The notes beneath the pieces are model-generated. The model was given only the letters and a program-made list of their open reading frames with translations. It was not told the DNA's origin and did not search any database. Made by a program: the position numbers and the translations under genes. A stretch of DNA of 64,000 bases from Dermanyssus gallinae. Lineage: Eukaryota > Arthropoda > Arachnida > Mesostigmata > Dermanyssidae. Below, one piece after another: positions 48,020 to 59,069 of this stretch. The stretch covers positions 620,001 through 684,000 of the forward strand of contig QVRM01005427.1 in the NCBI GenBank assembly GCA_003439945.1. The letters run 5' to 3'. Within the stretch, counting starts at the first letter, position 1. Every line of letters begins with the position of its first letter.

Positions 48020-49130
48020 ATCGTAGAAGGACTATGTTTTACCTTGCCATCAACGTTGACCACTAGAGAACTTAACGAGACAAAGCCAGTAAGCAAGTCG
48101 TTGTCTTTCAATTTGCACTGGCACAAACAGTACAATTAGGGATTAGCTGCTGCGATTAGTCAGCTGCCGTTCGACGGAATTACTAGTCCGAGTGGTAGTT
48201 TCACTCAGACGTCATAAGAAAATCCTTGAGTCCATGAAACTATTCGCGATGAATGTGTGATTTCCCACGGTCGATTGACGTTTCTTTCCCGGCCAGCCAT
48301 GCTCTAGCTATGACCTAGTCGAACCGAATGACTAAACTCTAACATCCGGAATAGTTAACAACAGAAAAAAATAACATTGAATACGAGAATACGGGCCGTC
48401 AGTTCTCCGCCGTGGTGCTGTGTTCGCAGTCCAACGCGACGGTGGGTTTTCCTTTTATCACGGCCTTACATATGTTCCGGTTAACCGCCCGGTTAACCAA
48501 GCAGCTAACTAGATCGGTTTACCTAACCACTAGCTTGTTGCTGTACACACATACACGCTCACACACACACACATATATATATATATACGATGGCTCTGGT
48601 ACTAAGAGTCGCGGATTTAATTCCGGCGCGACACGTACCATTTGCAAGCAATATTTCTTAAGATTTGCATATTTGATTTGTTTGCTTATACATATACATT
48701 TGTGGTTTATTCGCTGTAAATATGTACACTCTAATTCAGTTGATTTAAGCACCATAGACTAGTGGGCTGCTTTTTGGTGAATTAAATTATAGCAATCATG
48801 TGGAAGTCATTTTGGCTCAAGGCATACCATCTCGTGGTCTTGCAGGCTGATTTGAACGGGCATTGTTGATCAGAGCTAGCTACTTCACTGGGGCGCGCGG
48901 AGAGTTGTTAGCACGTTGGAAACCTAGTTCCAAGTCTTTTTGAATCCGTTTTTATGTAGAGCGGCCAAAATTAATAAATCAGTACTTGGCTGTGCTTGTT
49001 GAATTTACATGTTGCAGATACAGTAGTTTACAATAGAAGGCCTTGCTCAAACAGCACCACCTCTCATAAACTCTTAGCGGTAACGATAACAAACTCTGGA
49101 TGCACAAATCAATTTAACGTCACCTGTCAC
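48020..49130. other. No gene supported
   Basis: Only a short (CA)n/(TA)n microsatellite at about 48555-48588. Open frames here are short and without motifs. Confidence 0.4.
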
Positions 49131-49140
49131 TTTTTTATTA

Positions 49141-49337
49141 TTTTGTTTTTTCTGTTTTCCCGTAAGACGAATGCACGTGTACGTTTTTTTCATGTCATGG
49201 CAGTTTTAATCCACTCCGGCATTTACGTTATCTAAATTGGAAACCATGCAAACCAAGTGGTGGCATGATCTGGGTCTCGAACCCAGGCCTCCCGAATGCA
49301 AGGCAAAGGCTTTGCCGCCAAGTCATCTTGCTCGGTG
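49141..49337 (-). mobile_element. tRNA-derived SINE, family 1, copy c
   Basis: Shares CCGTAAGACGAATGCACGTG, CACTCCGGCATTTACGTTAT, GGAAACCATGCAAACCAA and GGGTCTCGAACCCAGGCCTC with copy a. The B-box is intact, and the A-box has one change (TTGGCGGC). Confidence 0.82.
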
Positions 49338-49733
49338 TGTTCTTTTTGTCAGGTATGTTTTAAGTCATCATCGTCTGTTTCCTAAAATTGTAACTTTTCT
49401 GTGCCTTAAGCCAGTGTTTTGTCTTTCTTAACATAGATTCTCAATTCTGAATACGCGACAGAAAGGGCAATGCGCGACCCGCTAAAGCGCGAAACTCGAC
49501 GTAAAGCGACCAAATAATATCGGGTCTTTTCACTTTCGACCGAGTTTCCACGAATTTCACTTAATGAACTCAGTCCAACTAAAGTATTACGTGATTTGTT
49601 TGAGTCACAAATGCGTAAATGTTATTCAAGTTTTATTTTACTTGTTATTAAAACTATATATTTCCTGTTGTCATTATAGAGCATTATGTATATTGAACTA
49701 GCGGTTGTTTGCACTTTATGCTATCAGATATAT

Positions 49734-50300
49734 AGCCCTCTGTGCCCCATATGAAGCATCTTGGGTTGGCTGCCGGCCCGGGCCAGGCGGTTTGAGTTCC
49801 TACATAGGTGGCAGAATTGGGGTACCGCTTCTGTCTCAACGACACCTTGCTTCCCCACAGCGCCGCGTCATAACTACCATACTGTACTCTGTGAGCAGGA
49901 AAAGGTCAACTCCTTTATTTCAACTGGTTTAATTTCAACTGGAGGATGCTGATCCCTATTGGGCCTTGGAATAGCCATCCCTCACGGTCTAATCTCCCTG
50001 GCCATCGTCTGCGGGCGTCGTCCCATAGTTTTCTACTTTTTCTTACCTTGCCACTTTAAGTTCCTGTGGCTCCCGCCGTTACTCCGGGGGCTAGTGCTCC
50101 CGGGTCGTGCCTTGCGTGTCGACGGTCTTAAGGTCACCCACAGAGTGCCCCAGCCTGACGACCCGGAACGCCGCGCAAGCCAGGCGGTCAACTCCTCCTA
50201 GCCTCATATGCTGCACATGAAGCATATCGGGTAGCTGCAGTGCAGGCCAAGGCCCGATGGCTCCTCATGAGTGGCAGAACCGGAGCACTCGATTGCCGCC
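49734..50300 (+). repeat. GC-rich segment bracketed by a diverged direct repeat
   Basis: 49734-49830 (CCCATATGAAGCATCTTGGG ... AGGTGGCAGAATTGGGG) and 50198-50300 (CACATGAAGCATATCGGGT ... GAGTGGCAGAACCGGAG) are diverged copies. The sequence between them is notably GC-rich and holds an 80-codon open frame (49959-50201) with no recognised motif. Confidence 0.6.
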
Positions 50301-51226
50301 GATTACCGTTCCCTCGAGCCGTTCTGCTACCACACTCCTGTGGCGCGTTTGCGAAGGCGCTTTATCGCAATGAACGTCCTTCTCTGTGAATGTCGTTAGG
50401 TGAGTAATCAGATTCGTATGGCTTCAAATAATCATTCGTATGGTTGAAAACAATAAATGCCATTCATGCTATTATAAATGACAAAGCTTGGCATCAAATA
50501 GATCTGCTAGGACCGTTTATTCGTGCAACCTGAATAAGCACCCTCTTAGCACGGTTATGATCAGTAATACATCAAAGCGGTCTTAAAGATGTGAGAACCA
50601 CGTAAGGCCCTCTAAGAGAGTTAGAGATGACCAACACGGGCGATCCCCTCAACATACCTCAACGATGACTTCGACCAAACGTATTGCATAATAAAATATA
50701 ACTAATAAGATGATATATTAACATTCTTCTCTTGTTATCTATTGAATGTGAACAATAGGTGCACAAAACCATTGTGCAGAATACCCCCTCTATGTGACAA
50801 TAAAAGCGATTTTTTTCTAAATTTCAGTTCACAATTAACAAAACATCAAATACGAAGATTGTGATAGCCTCAAACAGCTGAAAGTAGAACAGATCCATTT
50901 TTTGCGTTTGACATGACAACCCTAATAATCAGATAAGCTGTAAAAAAATAAATTATACAAACGCATACATAATATATATATATGCTTAAGTTAAGAACTG
51001 GCGGAAGACATCATTTGAATGGAAACTAAGTATTCGGCGATAATGAGCCCTTTACGTGCGACGAGTCATGTTTTAAAACGCCGCCGTCGAACCAAATGGC
51101 TGAAAAGGTTAAGCAACGACAGGATCAAAAGGAAACAACCGAAGGTCACCTGATAGTGACTCAGCCACCGGCATTATCGTTCTACACCGTTGCCGCCAAA
51201 GGCTCTGTGTTAGCTCGCCTGAAAGG

Positions 51227-51227
<1 letters not shown>

Positions 51228-51281
<54 letters not shown>
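51228..51281. repeat. (TA)n array
   Basis: About 54 bases of TA, about 90 bases left of a second array. Confidence 0.95.
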
Positions 51282-51283
<2 letters not shown>

Positions 51284-51369
51284 GATAGTCTTCTCTGGTA
51301 GCATATTTATGATTATTAATTAATCATTGTGCTTGAAATTTCCATAATTTCCACATTTCCAACAATTGT

Positions 51370-51371
<2 letters not shown>

Positions 51372-51441
<70 letters not shown>
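51372..51441. repeat. (TA)n array, left junction of transposase relic copy 3
   Basis: About 70 bases of uninterrupted TA; relic sequence begins within a few bases of its right end. Confidence 0.95.
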
Positions 51442-51445
<4 letters not shown>

Positions 51446-51770
51446 TATGAATGGAAGTGTGAATAAACAAACTAACGCATCTGGGAAACCGATAACTCTC
51501 ATGAGATTCACGAAGAGCCGTTACATATGCCATATGTGACAGTCTTATGCGGCCTCTAATCCAAAGGAATCATCGGACCCTCCACGATAAATGACGAAAG
51601 TTATTGCAGATGATCTTAAGTTACTTTAGCGGTGTTGGAGATGAAAGTGTACGCTAATAATCACATGACCATCAGTGAACTAACGACCAACATTGAAGCG
51701 TGCGTTAGTGTAACTGAGCCTGATTTATGTAGAAAAAAGTGCTGCTTTAGAGATCTTACAATCTTTTGCA

Positions 51771-51772
<2 letters not shown>
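51442..51772 (+). pseudogene. IS630/Tc1-like transposase relic, copy 3 (internally deleted)
   Basis: Plus-strand pieces include GSVNKQTN, EIHEEPLHMPYVTVLCGL (like EQPLHSQKVTVWCGL) and KGIIGP. After a jump that omits the central catalytic Asp region come LEMKVYANNHMTISELTTNI and EPDLCRKK, which match the family C-terminus (KxxVYANNPxTIxELKxNI ... DxCRK). TA arrays touch both sides (51372-51441 and 51774-51820). It is an internal-deletion derivative of the family at 40275-40660. Confidence 0.72.

Positions 51773-51773
<1 letters not shown>

Positions 51774-51820
<47 letters not shown>
51774..51820. repeat. (TA)n array, right junction of transposase relic copy 3
   Basis: About 47 bases of TA ending in ACATACATATAGG. 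Confidence 0.95.
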
Positions 51821-51822
<2 letters not shown>

Positions 51823-51849
51823 CATATAGGGGTAGCATAACATAACAAA

Positions 51850-52556
51850 CGCCTTTATTTATTACACAAAGAGGAGAACGTGTTGGTTTAGAATAGTCAG
51901 ATGGATACACTAGGCGGTGCGGTTTTTAACCAAACAGATTCATTCAACCACAGCTATCTTCTTTAGCTTGTGATGATTTTGCCATATCCTACAAAAACGT
52001 CTTATTGATAAACACCAAACGAGCATATCCCTAGGCGTCATACGAATATTGACTTTGAAAGTTGTGACATTCAAAACTAATATAATCCAAATAATGCTTC
52101 TAACATTAGATATTAAAAACTTGCCTTAAACTGACGTAGTCTACTGTCATCATGTTGCTGTTAAAAAGCGAGAAAGAGTAGAACATTATGGAAACTACCT
52201 ATTGAGCAAACCACAGATGCCTTAACACATGCTGGTGCACTCATAAGCGACTTCCTGCATTATTATAGGGTTGGCCCCCTAGCCGCGCTAACATCAGCTT
52301 CAACACCAATAACGATAACAACAACAACACAACAAGGTAAATAGATACCTGCTTATACCCAGCACATATATGACAGGGAAGAATTGCGATTCGCAAACCC
52401 CGAAAAACACCGACTGACGCAGAAGGAATTTACTAAGCGGATCCTCACATACATTTACGATACTTTAGAAGTATCTTAAGACGCAGCAGCGAGCAAGGCT
52501 GGGTATTTGATCGCGCGGCAATTAAAACAAATACAATAAAGTCATAAAAAATTAAA

Positions 52557-52612
<56 letters not shown>

Positions 52613-53009
52613 CAAGATTTTTCTTTCTCCAATGGAATGAAGAAGCGGAAACGTCTTGTTTAAGAGTGGGAATAAAATATATAAAGAAAGTTGTTCTGCT
52701 TTTTTTCTCCTACATGGTTGTGCAAAATCTACGTTTGCGGTAGAGTCAGTCAACGCATGAAGGAACTAATCATACCGGCACAACAAGGCGATCTCTAGGT
52801 ATGTAAATGTGTTTAAAAATTATTTTCGTTTCCCTGATTTAAACCCAAAGCTTGTTTCACCCTGATCAGGCTGCCACCAAACATGACAATATGATCTTCA
52901 TACAGTGAGACTCCGGCCCACTCTCGGGCGCTCCCGTTTTTGCTAGACTTTCAACTATCTTCTTCCCTGGTGCAATGCCAAGCACTGTATATATATATAT
53001 GTTTAAAGG

Positions 53010-53065
<56 letters not shown>

Positions 53066-53390
53066 TTTTTAAGTATTTGTTTTATTTTTGCACCAAATGG
53101 CTTGTTTGAGCGGCGGCTGAAACATATTATATATATATATATATTAAATCTCTTGGATAGTTGAACAAGGAAATAATCTCGCCTAGGCTCCTGCCGGCGC
53201 GAAGCGATTATACCACCGGCACTCTTTACTCCAATTCTAGCGTCTAGAATATGGTTCATTGTGGTTGCGTCAAATATGATCTGCAAGTACTTTGTTCTTT
53301 TTAAGAGGGGGAAAATGTAATACGCACGAATGGACACCATCTTTGGACGTGGGCTTCACCGCAAGTCTGCCGGCGTTGCCGACTAAAACT
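51850..53390. other. No gene supported
   Basis: Contains TA arrays at 52560-52611, 53010-53056 (followed by T12) and 53128-53146. A short R5-like block lies near 52630-52720 (CCAATGGAA, ACGTCTTGTTTAAGAGTGGG, CTCCTACAT). Confidence 0.45.
52560..52611. repeat. (TA)n array next to R5-like block
   Basis: About 52 bases of TA. The R5-like sequence begins about 20 bases to its right. Confidence 0.95.
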
Positions 53391-53394
53391 CCAG

Positions 53395-54275
53395 GTTGGT
53401 GGTCTGAAAACCGCAGCCTCTCTTAAGCTTCAGGTTTCCGGGATGTTCGGTTAATAGTGTTATGGGTAGATCTACAGGAACGTTTTTTGAAGAGGGGAGA
53501 AATAAGAGGGTAGGCCTTACGCACGAACGTATACAATCCTTAGAGACTGGCCGAACAGCGTCGCACTCACCGCGCGACCACCAGCGTCACCGATTACAAA
53601 TCCAGGTTTTCGATGGTCTGTAAACCGCAGCCTCTCTCAAGACTCATTCGAGACGTCCCAGATCTTCAGTTAATAGCACTATGGGTAGATCTACAGGTTC
53701 TGACGAATATAGTAATACCAAACATCAAATACACAGGGCGAACGCCACGCAAAACTAGTTAGACGATAATTTGTACATATTCTGGCCGAAACGTGTTGGC
53801 CGCCAAACAGTCCACATTTAAGTTCGCTGGATTTCTTTCCGTGGAGCGTAGTTAAGTGAGGCTCTGATAAGTCTCCACACCCTAACACTTCATTGTTGCG
53901 CACTGCCATTTTGTTAGCACTTTAAAAACTATTCCAGGACACGGTACAACGAGCTTGCGCGCCAGTTTCGGCTTCGGCTTGAAACGGCTATTGAAGTGCT
54001 ACTGAAGCAAACGACGCGCAAAGAGTCACTGAGCACAACGAGTCCAAACTCATCACTCTAGGTGACATAATTGCAAAACATATAACGATTTCACTTAGAT
54101 GCCACAGTTTGTCTTGATTTAACTGACGCACCATATATATATATATATATATAAACAGCAATTGACGTAATAGTTGAAGAGCTATCTATATATGCCCTAG
54201 CTGAAGTGTAGGTTATGCAGCAGGAGTCTATGTTTCCAATAAGAAATCTATACATAGAAAGCGCAGCTGGTGTTT
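53395..54275 (+). repeat. Tandem duplication unit A (Tc1-like relic inside)
   Basis: About 880 bases from GGTGGTCTGAAAACCGCAGC to GAAAGCGCAGCTGGTGTTT, repeated at 54296-55340 in the same order. It contains a TA array (54131-54153). An extra ~60-base stretch (AACTATTCCAGGACACGG region, about 53923-53990) is missing from unit B. There is also a shorter internal repeat: CCGCAGCCTCTCTTAAGCTT / CCGCAGCCTCTCTCAAGACT with GGGTAGATCTACAGG at 53409 and 53622. Confidence 0.9.
53730..54060 (+). pseudogene. Tc1/mariner-like transposase C-terminal relic, unit A
   Basis: Plus-strand frames give LDDNLYIFWP, then WPPNSPHLSSLDFFPWSVVK. This corresponds to the WPPxSPDLNPLDYxxWxxVE block with the last catalytic acidic residue; here the Asp is His. 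Further on KLFQDTVQRACA resembles the family C-terminus. The relic is broken by stops. Confidence 0.65.
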
Positions 54276-54639
54276 GGGCTGGTGGTGGTCTGATGGCTGG
54301 TGGTCTGAAAGCCGTAGCCTCTCTTAAGCTTCAAGTTTCCTAGATGTTCGGTTAATAGTGTTATGGGTAGATCTACAGAAAATTTTTAAGAGGGGAGACA
54401 TTAGAGGGTAGGCCCTACGCACGAACGGACACAATCTTTAGAGGCTGGCCGAACAGCGTCGCACTCACCGCGCGACCACCGGCGTCACCGATTAAAAATT
54501 CAGGTTTGCGATGCTCTGTACACCGCAGCCTCTTTCAAGATTCACTCTAGACGCCCCAGATCTTCAATTAATAGTACTATGGGTAGTTCTACAGGTTTTG
54601 ACAAACCTAAGAGAATCAAACATCAAATAAACAGGGCGA

Positions 54640-54905
54640 ACGCCAATAAGCGCAAAACTAGTTAGGCGATAATTTGTACATATTCTGGCCGAATCATTTT
54701 GGCCGCCGAACAGTCCTGATTTAAATTCGCTGGATTTCTTTTTGTGGAGCGTAGTTAAGTGAGACTCTGATAAGTCTCCACACCCTAACACTTCATCGTT
54801 ACGCACTGCCATTTGGTTAGCAAACGAAACAGTACACGCGCAAAGAGTTACTGAGCACAACGAGCCCAAACTCATTACTCTAGGTGGCCTAATTGCAAAA
54901 AATAT
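54640..54905 (+). pseudogene. Tc1/mariner-like transposase C-terminal relic, unit B
   Basis: Better preserved than unit A: WPPNSPDLNSLDFFLWSVVK (about 54690-54750) keeps the Asp of SPDLN, then a stop, then DKSPHPNTSSLRTAIWLANE (one Ser/Leu position uncertain). Upstream catalytic parts are absent. Confidence 0.68.
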
Positions 54906-54969
54906 GACGATTTTACTAGATGCCACAGTTTGTCTTGATCTAACTGGCTTACTATATATATATATATAT

Positions 54970-55173
54970 TGTTTTTTTTAAAAGATTTTTCGTAAGGCTA
55001 TTAATGCCCGCGTACGGTTTTTTGTTCGTGTCATGGCTCATTTTAATCCACTCCGGCATTTAGCTTGTTTAAATTGGAAACCATGCAAACCAATTTAAGA
55101 GTGGCCGGTCTGGGCCTCGAGCCCAGTCCTTTCGAATGCAAGGCAAAGGCTTTGCCACTAAGCCATCTTGCTC

Positions 55174-55177
<4 letters not shown>
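54970..55177 (-). mobile_element. tRNA-derived SINE, family 1, copy d, inside a TA array
   Basis: Head on minus: ACCGAGCAAGATGGCTTAGT, GGCAAAGCCTTTGCCTTGC, B-box GGGCTCGAGGCCCAG. The body CCACTCCGGCATTTAGCTTG and TTCGTAAGGCTATTAATGCC match copy a. TA dinucleotide arrays on both sides act as the target duplication. Confidence 0.88.
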
Positions 55178-55210
<33 letters not shown>

Positions 55211-55349
55211 AGCGATTGACGTAATATTTGAAGAGCTATATATATACCACCCTAGCTGAAGTGTAGGTTATGCAGCAGGAGTCTATATCAGAGTTTCCAA
55301 TAAGAAGTCTATACAGAGAAAGCGCAGCTGGTGTTTCTAGCTCTCGACC

Positions 55350-56513
55350 ATCGCGAACCAGGGTCACAGAGTTAGTTTTGTGTGTCGTCAGCCTTGACCG
55401 GTAATGCGGTCGTCGGTGTTTACGCGTGCGAGGCGGCAATGCGGTCGTCGGTGTTTAAGCACGCAAAACGTGGCCGCGGCGCACAACTCCTGCCGCCAAC
55501 AGCACCGCCAGAATAGTAGTTGCTGTTGATGGATCGTTTTACATTTGCATGTGCAAGGGCGCTCGCCTGCATGCCGCAAGATCAGCAGCGGAACAGCGGA
55601 GACCGTGGTGGTAATTTCAGCTCCATTCAGTTCACTCTCGTGTCACGGAGTCACGATGGAATCGCCTTCACGCCTGAGACACCATCGCATCATGGCAGTC
55701 ATCATGGCGGTCATACCCCGCCACTGGCCTCACCCTAATAATAAACATTCGAAGCGGTACCAGCAACAACCCAGTAACACCTACAGCAACAAAACACATA
55801 TCAAAAACAACAACAAAAGCGGAAGAACTTCTCTCAAGTCCTCCGTCGTGGTCATCATCATCAGCATCATTATCATCATCATTACCATCATCATTACCAT
55901 CACCATCATAATCATCATCATTAGCCAAGTCAGTCATTATTCGAGCCGATAATGACACCACTAGGCGGATCATCTATTTGAGACAGATAAGGATAAGGCT
56001 GGCGGCGGCACGCACTGTTGCCCCGACAGCAGTCCAGAAGCAACAGCAGCGGCAGCCGATGGGCACGTGTGCCTTTTTGCCCGTGCTCAGCCGCCGCCGT
56101 GTCACTACGCTAGAGCTAGCGGCTGACCAATGGGTGTCACCTTGTATCGTCTCGTTGTTACGCTATGATTGCCTTAATTAGCAAAATTGTGCTGGTAACA
56201 ACAACAACAATTATTATTATTATTATTATTATTATTGTTGCACGCCGGCCTTGTCGTATTTACACCACAGCGCAGTTGAGTCTGGATGGGTTGCAGAACG
56301 CGCTGACTCTGATCAGATAGAACGAAAATTAGGAAGAATATTGGAAAACGTATTGGATGACGTCACAGGCGATCGACGCAAAGCCACATTTTTGAGACCG
56401 TCAGATGGCCATCTAGGGGAAACGTGGCCTCTATTAGAAGCGCAATGAATTGAGGAAACGAGCAGAGTATTTTGCTATGTGTATATGTAGATTTTGCTAC
56501 ACATAAATAAATA

Positions 56514-56558
<45 letters not shown>

Positions 56559-57600
56559 GTTGTCATTTCGATTAACAAGTTTTTGTTTTGCAGATTTAAG
56601 TGTATGCATTATAAATTACATCATAAGCTAACGGGGATTCGTTGCTAGTTTATAAAATGAATTAAATGAAAACCGATCGAGCTATGTCTTGTAAGTAGGA
56701 TCAATCAGTAATTAGTATCATCAGTAGATGCCAACGAACTGACTAACCCCAATGAAAGCATGGCCCATTGCTGTACTAGGCAGGAGTAGCACCAATATAG
56801 AAATACAAGTAAAACGTAATATAAATGTTTATTTATATTTCATAATTAAAGTAGCTTTATAAATAATAGCATAATAAACATTAATAATAGCATATAAGTA
56901 ATAAAGCTGATGCGTGCCTCACCAGCTAAGAGTCATACACTTTTGAGGGCTTCTTAGGCGACAGCCGGTTTGCACAGTAGTCATTACAAGGGCTGTTAAC
57001 TGTCATAACATCAGTATATTAGTAGTGAAAACAGCAGGTTTCCAAACTCAATTAGCCAAAGTTGAGGCGGGCTCGTCAGGGAATAGCTAGAACACTAAAT
57101 AGTCAAATAGGTGGCATCCTACAGCAATGGGCCAACCAAAAATGAGTAACCAAATCCATGATGGAGAGAACGTGGTCGAACGAATCGAGACGAACGATAA
57201 TGTACATTGGAGATCCAAAGGTGGTTTGCAAAAGAAAAGCCTTCGCTTTGAACGGAATATCATCCGAAACCTCTCGACATTAGAAACACATTGCCAGGAT
57301 AAGTGTCCAACGTAGTGCAAAATGTCTGGGTTTATATGGATACTACAATAAGATAGAACGACAATGCTACACCATTATACAAGCTGCTATACAGACTAAT
57401 AGAATAACAGCTAGAATAGATAAATCCACTGTCACTAACTGCAAAAAACAAATACGATTAGCGGAAACGTAAATTACTGGGAATCGTTACCATTTAAATC
57501 GACAAAGAGCAGGCAGATCCAGTTGAAAAGAGTCCATCCAAACGCTTCTAACGTCATCTGCGCATAACTTTGATTGCTACGAATGTAAATTCAATGACAA
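55350..57600. other. No gene supported
   Basis: Contains a (TCA/ATC)n-rich stretch (about 55850-55925), (TTA)n at 56205-56236 and a TA array at 56519-56551. Open frames near 55545-55952 and 57087-57320 show no motif. Confidence 0.4.
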
Positions 57601-57849
57601 TGCTGAATGCCCCGCCAGGGGGTTCAAACGTGAAGGGTTCTCGAGAACATAAGATCACTCAGTGACCACATATACATCGTATTTGAGATCACAAACCCCT
57701 GCGCAGAACTCAGCCCTGAAAAAGCAACGAAAGCTTATTAGCGACGTGTGTAGGAGAAAACTGAAGCGCACGATGCCCTACAGGAGACACCAGATGAACA
57801 CGATGTCACTAATACCCTCACGAAGTCCTGCACAGGAGTAGCTACTAGG

Positions 57850-59060
57850 CGCCTTACTAACGCTAAGGGATCGCCGCACTACAAACACCGAGAATTGCTG
57901 GCACCAGAAAAGCATGTGGGGCTGCCAGGAGGGTGGTGAAACATACGTAAATGGAGGAGGCTGTGCAGCGAGATAGAATCCCGCCCCTGGGACATAAAAT
58001 ATCTTATAGCAACGAAAGCTAAACCCAGTGGCGGGCCACAAAAGACCCTTAGAAAAACAACACGATGGGCCATTAACGCTACGGGAACAACCCATAGCAC
58101 CAAATAGACTGGCAAGGTTGTCCACTTCATTCATCGGTAACGACAGAAGAAGCAAAGGCGGCGATTTGGATGAAAGCCGAGAAGGCTTTCGGTTCCCCAG
58201 ATGGGATTAAATTCCTCTTAGACGAATGTCCCGATGTCTTCTCGGAAAATGAACAGGTAGGCTGCTCTGCGAGGGAAGGTCTCCAGAAGCCTAGAAGATG
58301 GCCGAAGGAAGGTTTCCAGAAGCCTAGAAGAAGTAGGCTACTAGAATACTATGAGAGGCGCTCGCTAATGCGGAGGGAGGTGATCCAACTCATGCTGAAA
58401 TCCGCAAACAATTGAGTGCTCGTAGGAAACTACATACGTGACTTGCATAAACCCAAAGAGCAGATGGAGCGAGGCGGAAAAAGAGCTCAGAAAACGATCG
58501 AAGATACAACATAGAGGATCTCCCCACAAGACTCAAGACCACAAAGGGAAAAGGTGAGTTAGTTGGCTTCGCCCGCAATTACTACTCTATCGTAGCTCCA
58601 TCGTCAACTGCAGCAACTTAACTTCCGCCGAGCTGATGGCCATATATTGAGCATTGCTGTAGGAAATTAAGGATCCGTCGCGATCATCGGTGATTTATAT
58701 GCTGCCATCTCGAGCATCCGTGCTGTTGATCCATCAGGACTCGCTTCATATCTAGTAGAGTCTCTTGTAAGGTGCATGAGCTATCGAAGTCAGCCTGTGG
58801 AGTTACGGGTACCCTTTAATGTAGTTATTTACGGGAACGAGGTGACTGATGTACTAGCGAAAGGGGGACCGCATGCAGAGAAGGGCGAAGTAGTCCTCGG
58901 TAAAGCTGTGGTTGAGGCAAAAATAATGTAAGATCTGGAGAAAACAGGCAACTGCAACCAAAAGGGGCACTATGTATGTCACACCACGCCGAAAGGGGCC
59001 GATGATTATCTCCTGTTTTAGAAGGGAAGCGGTCACTCTGGAGATGACGCAAAAAACTGG
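57850..59060 (+). pseudogene. Non-LTR retrotransposon (LINE) relic: pre-RT, RT start and RNase H pieces
   Basis: Plus strand, frames shifting. About 57950-58010 gives KWRRLCSEIESRPWDIKYLI, typical of the pre-RT linker in jockey/R1-like LINE ORF2. About 58180-58240 gives FGSPDGI (like the RT motif GKAPGPDGIPP). There is no YADD region. From about 58625 comes RNase H: SAELMAIY, then SSIRAVDPSGLASYLVESL, VELRVPFNVVIYGNEVTDVL and AKGG (like WVPSHVGIxGNExADxLAK). The conserved DS/His positions are altered and stops are present. A local duplication (CCAGAAGCCTAGAAGA at 58282 and 58316) lies in between. The relic is dead and internally deleted. Confidence 0.65.
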
Positions 59061-59069
59061 TTTCACATT

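Larger units (their letters stand above)
54296..55340 (+). repeat. Tandem duplication unit B, carrying a SINE-1
   Basis: Same blocks as unit A, starting GGTGGTCTGAAAGCCGTAGC. The TA array homologous to 54131-54153 is split here into two arms (54951-54969 and 55175-55206) by a SINE-1 insertion. After it, AAACAGCGATTGACGTAATA resumes the unit. Confidence 0.9.

Noticed and set aside
53691..53909. Minus-strand open frames in the tandem units (also 54564-54926)
   Set aside because: The plus strand gives the recognisable transposase block WPPNSPDLNSLDFFLWSVVK. The minus frames are shadows.
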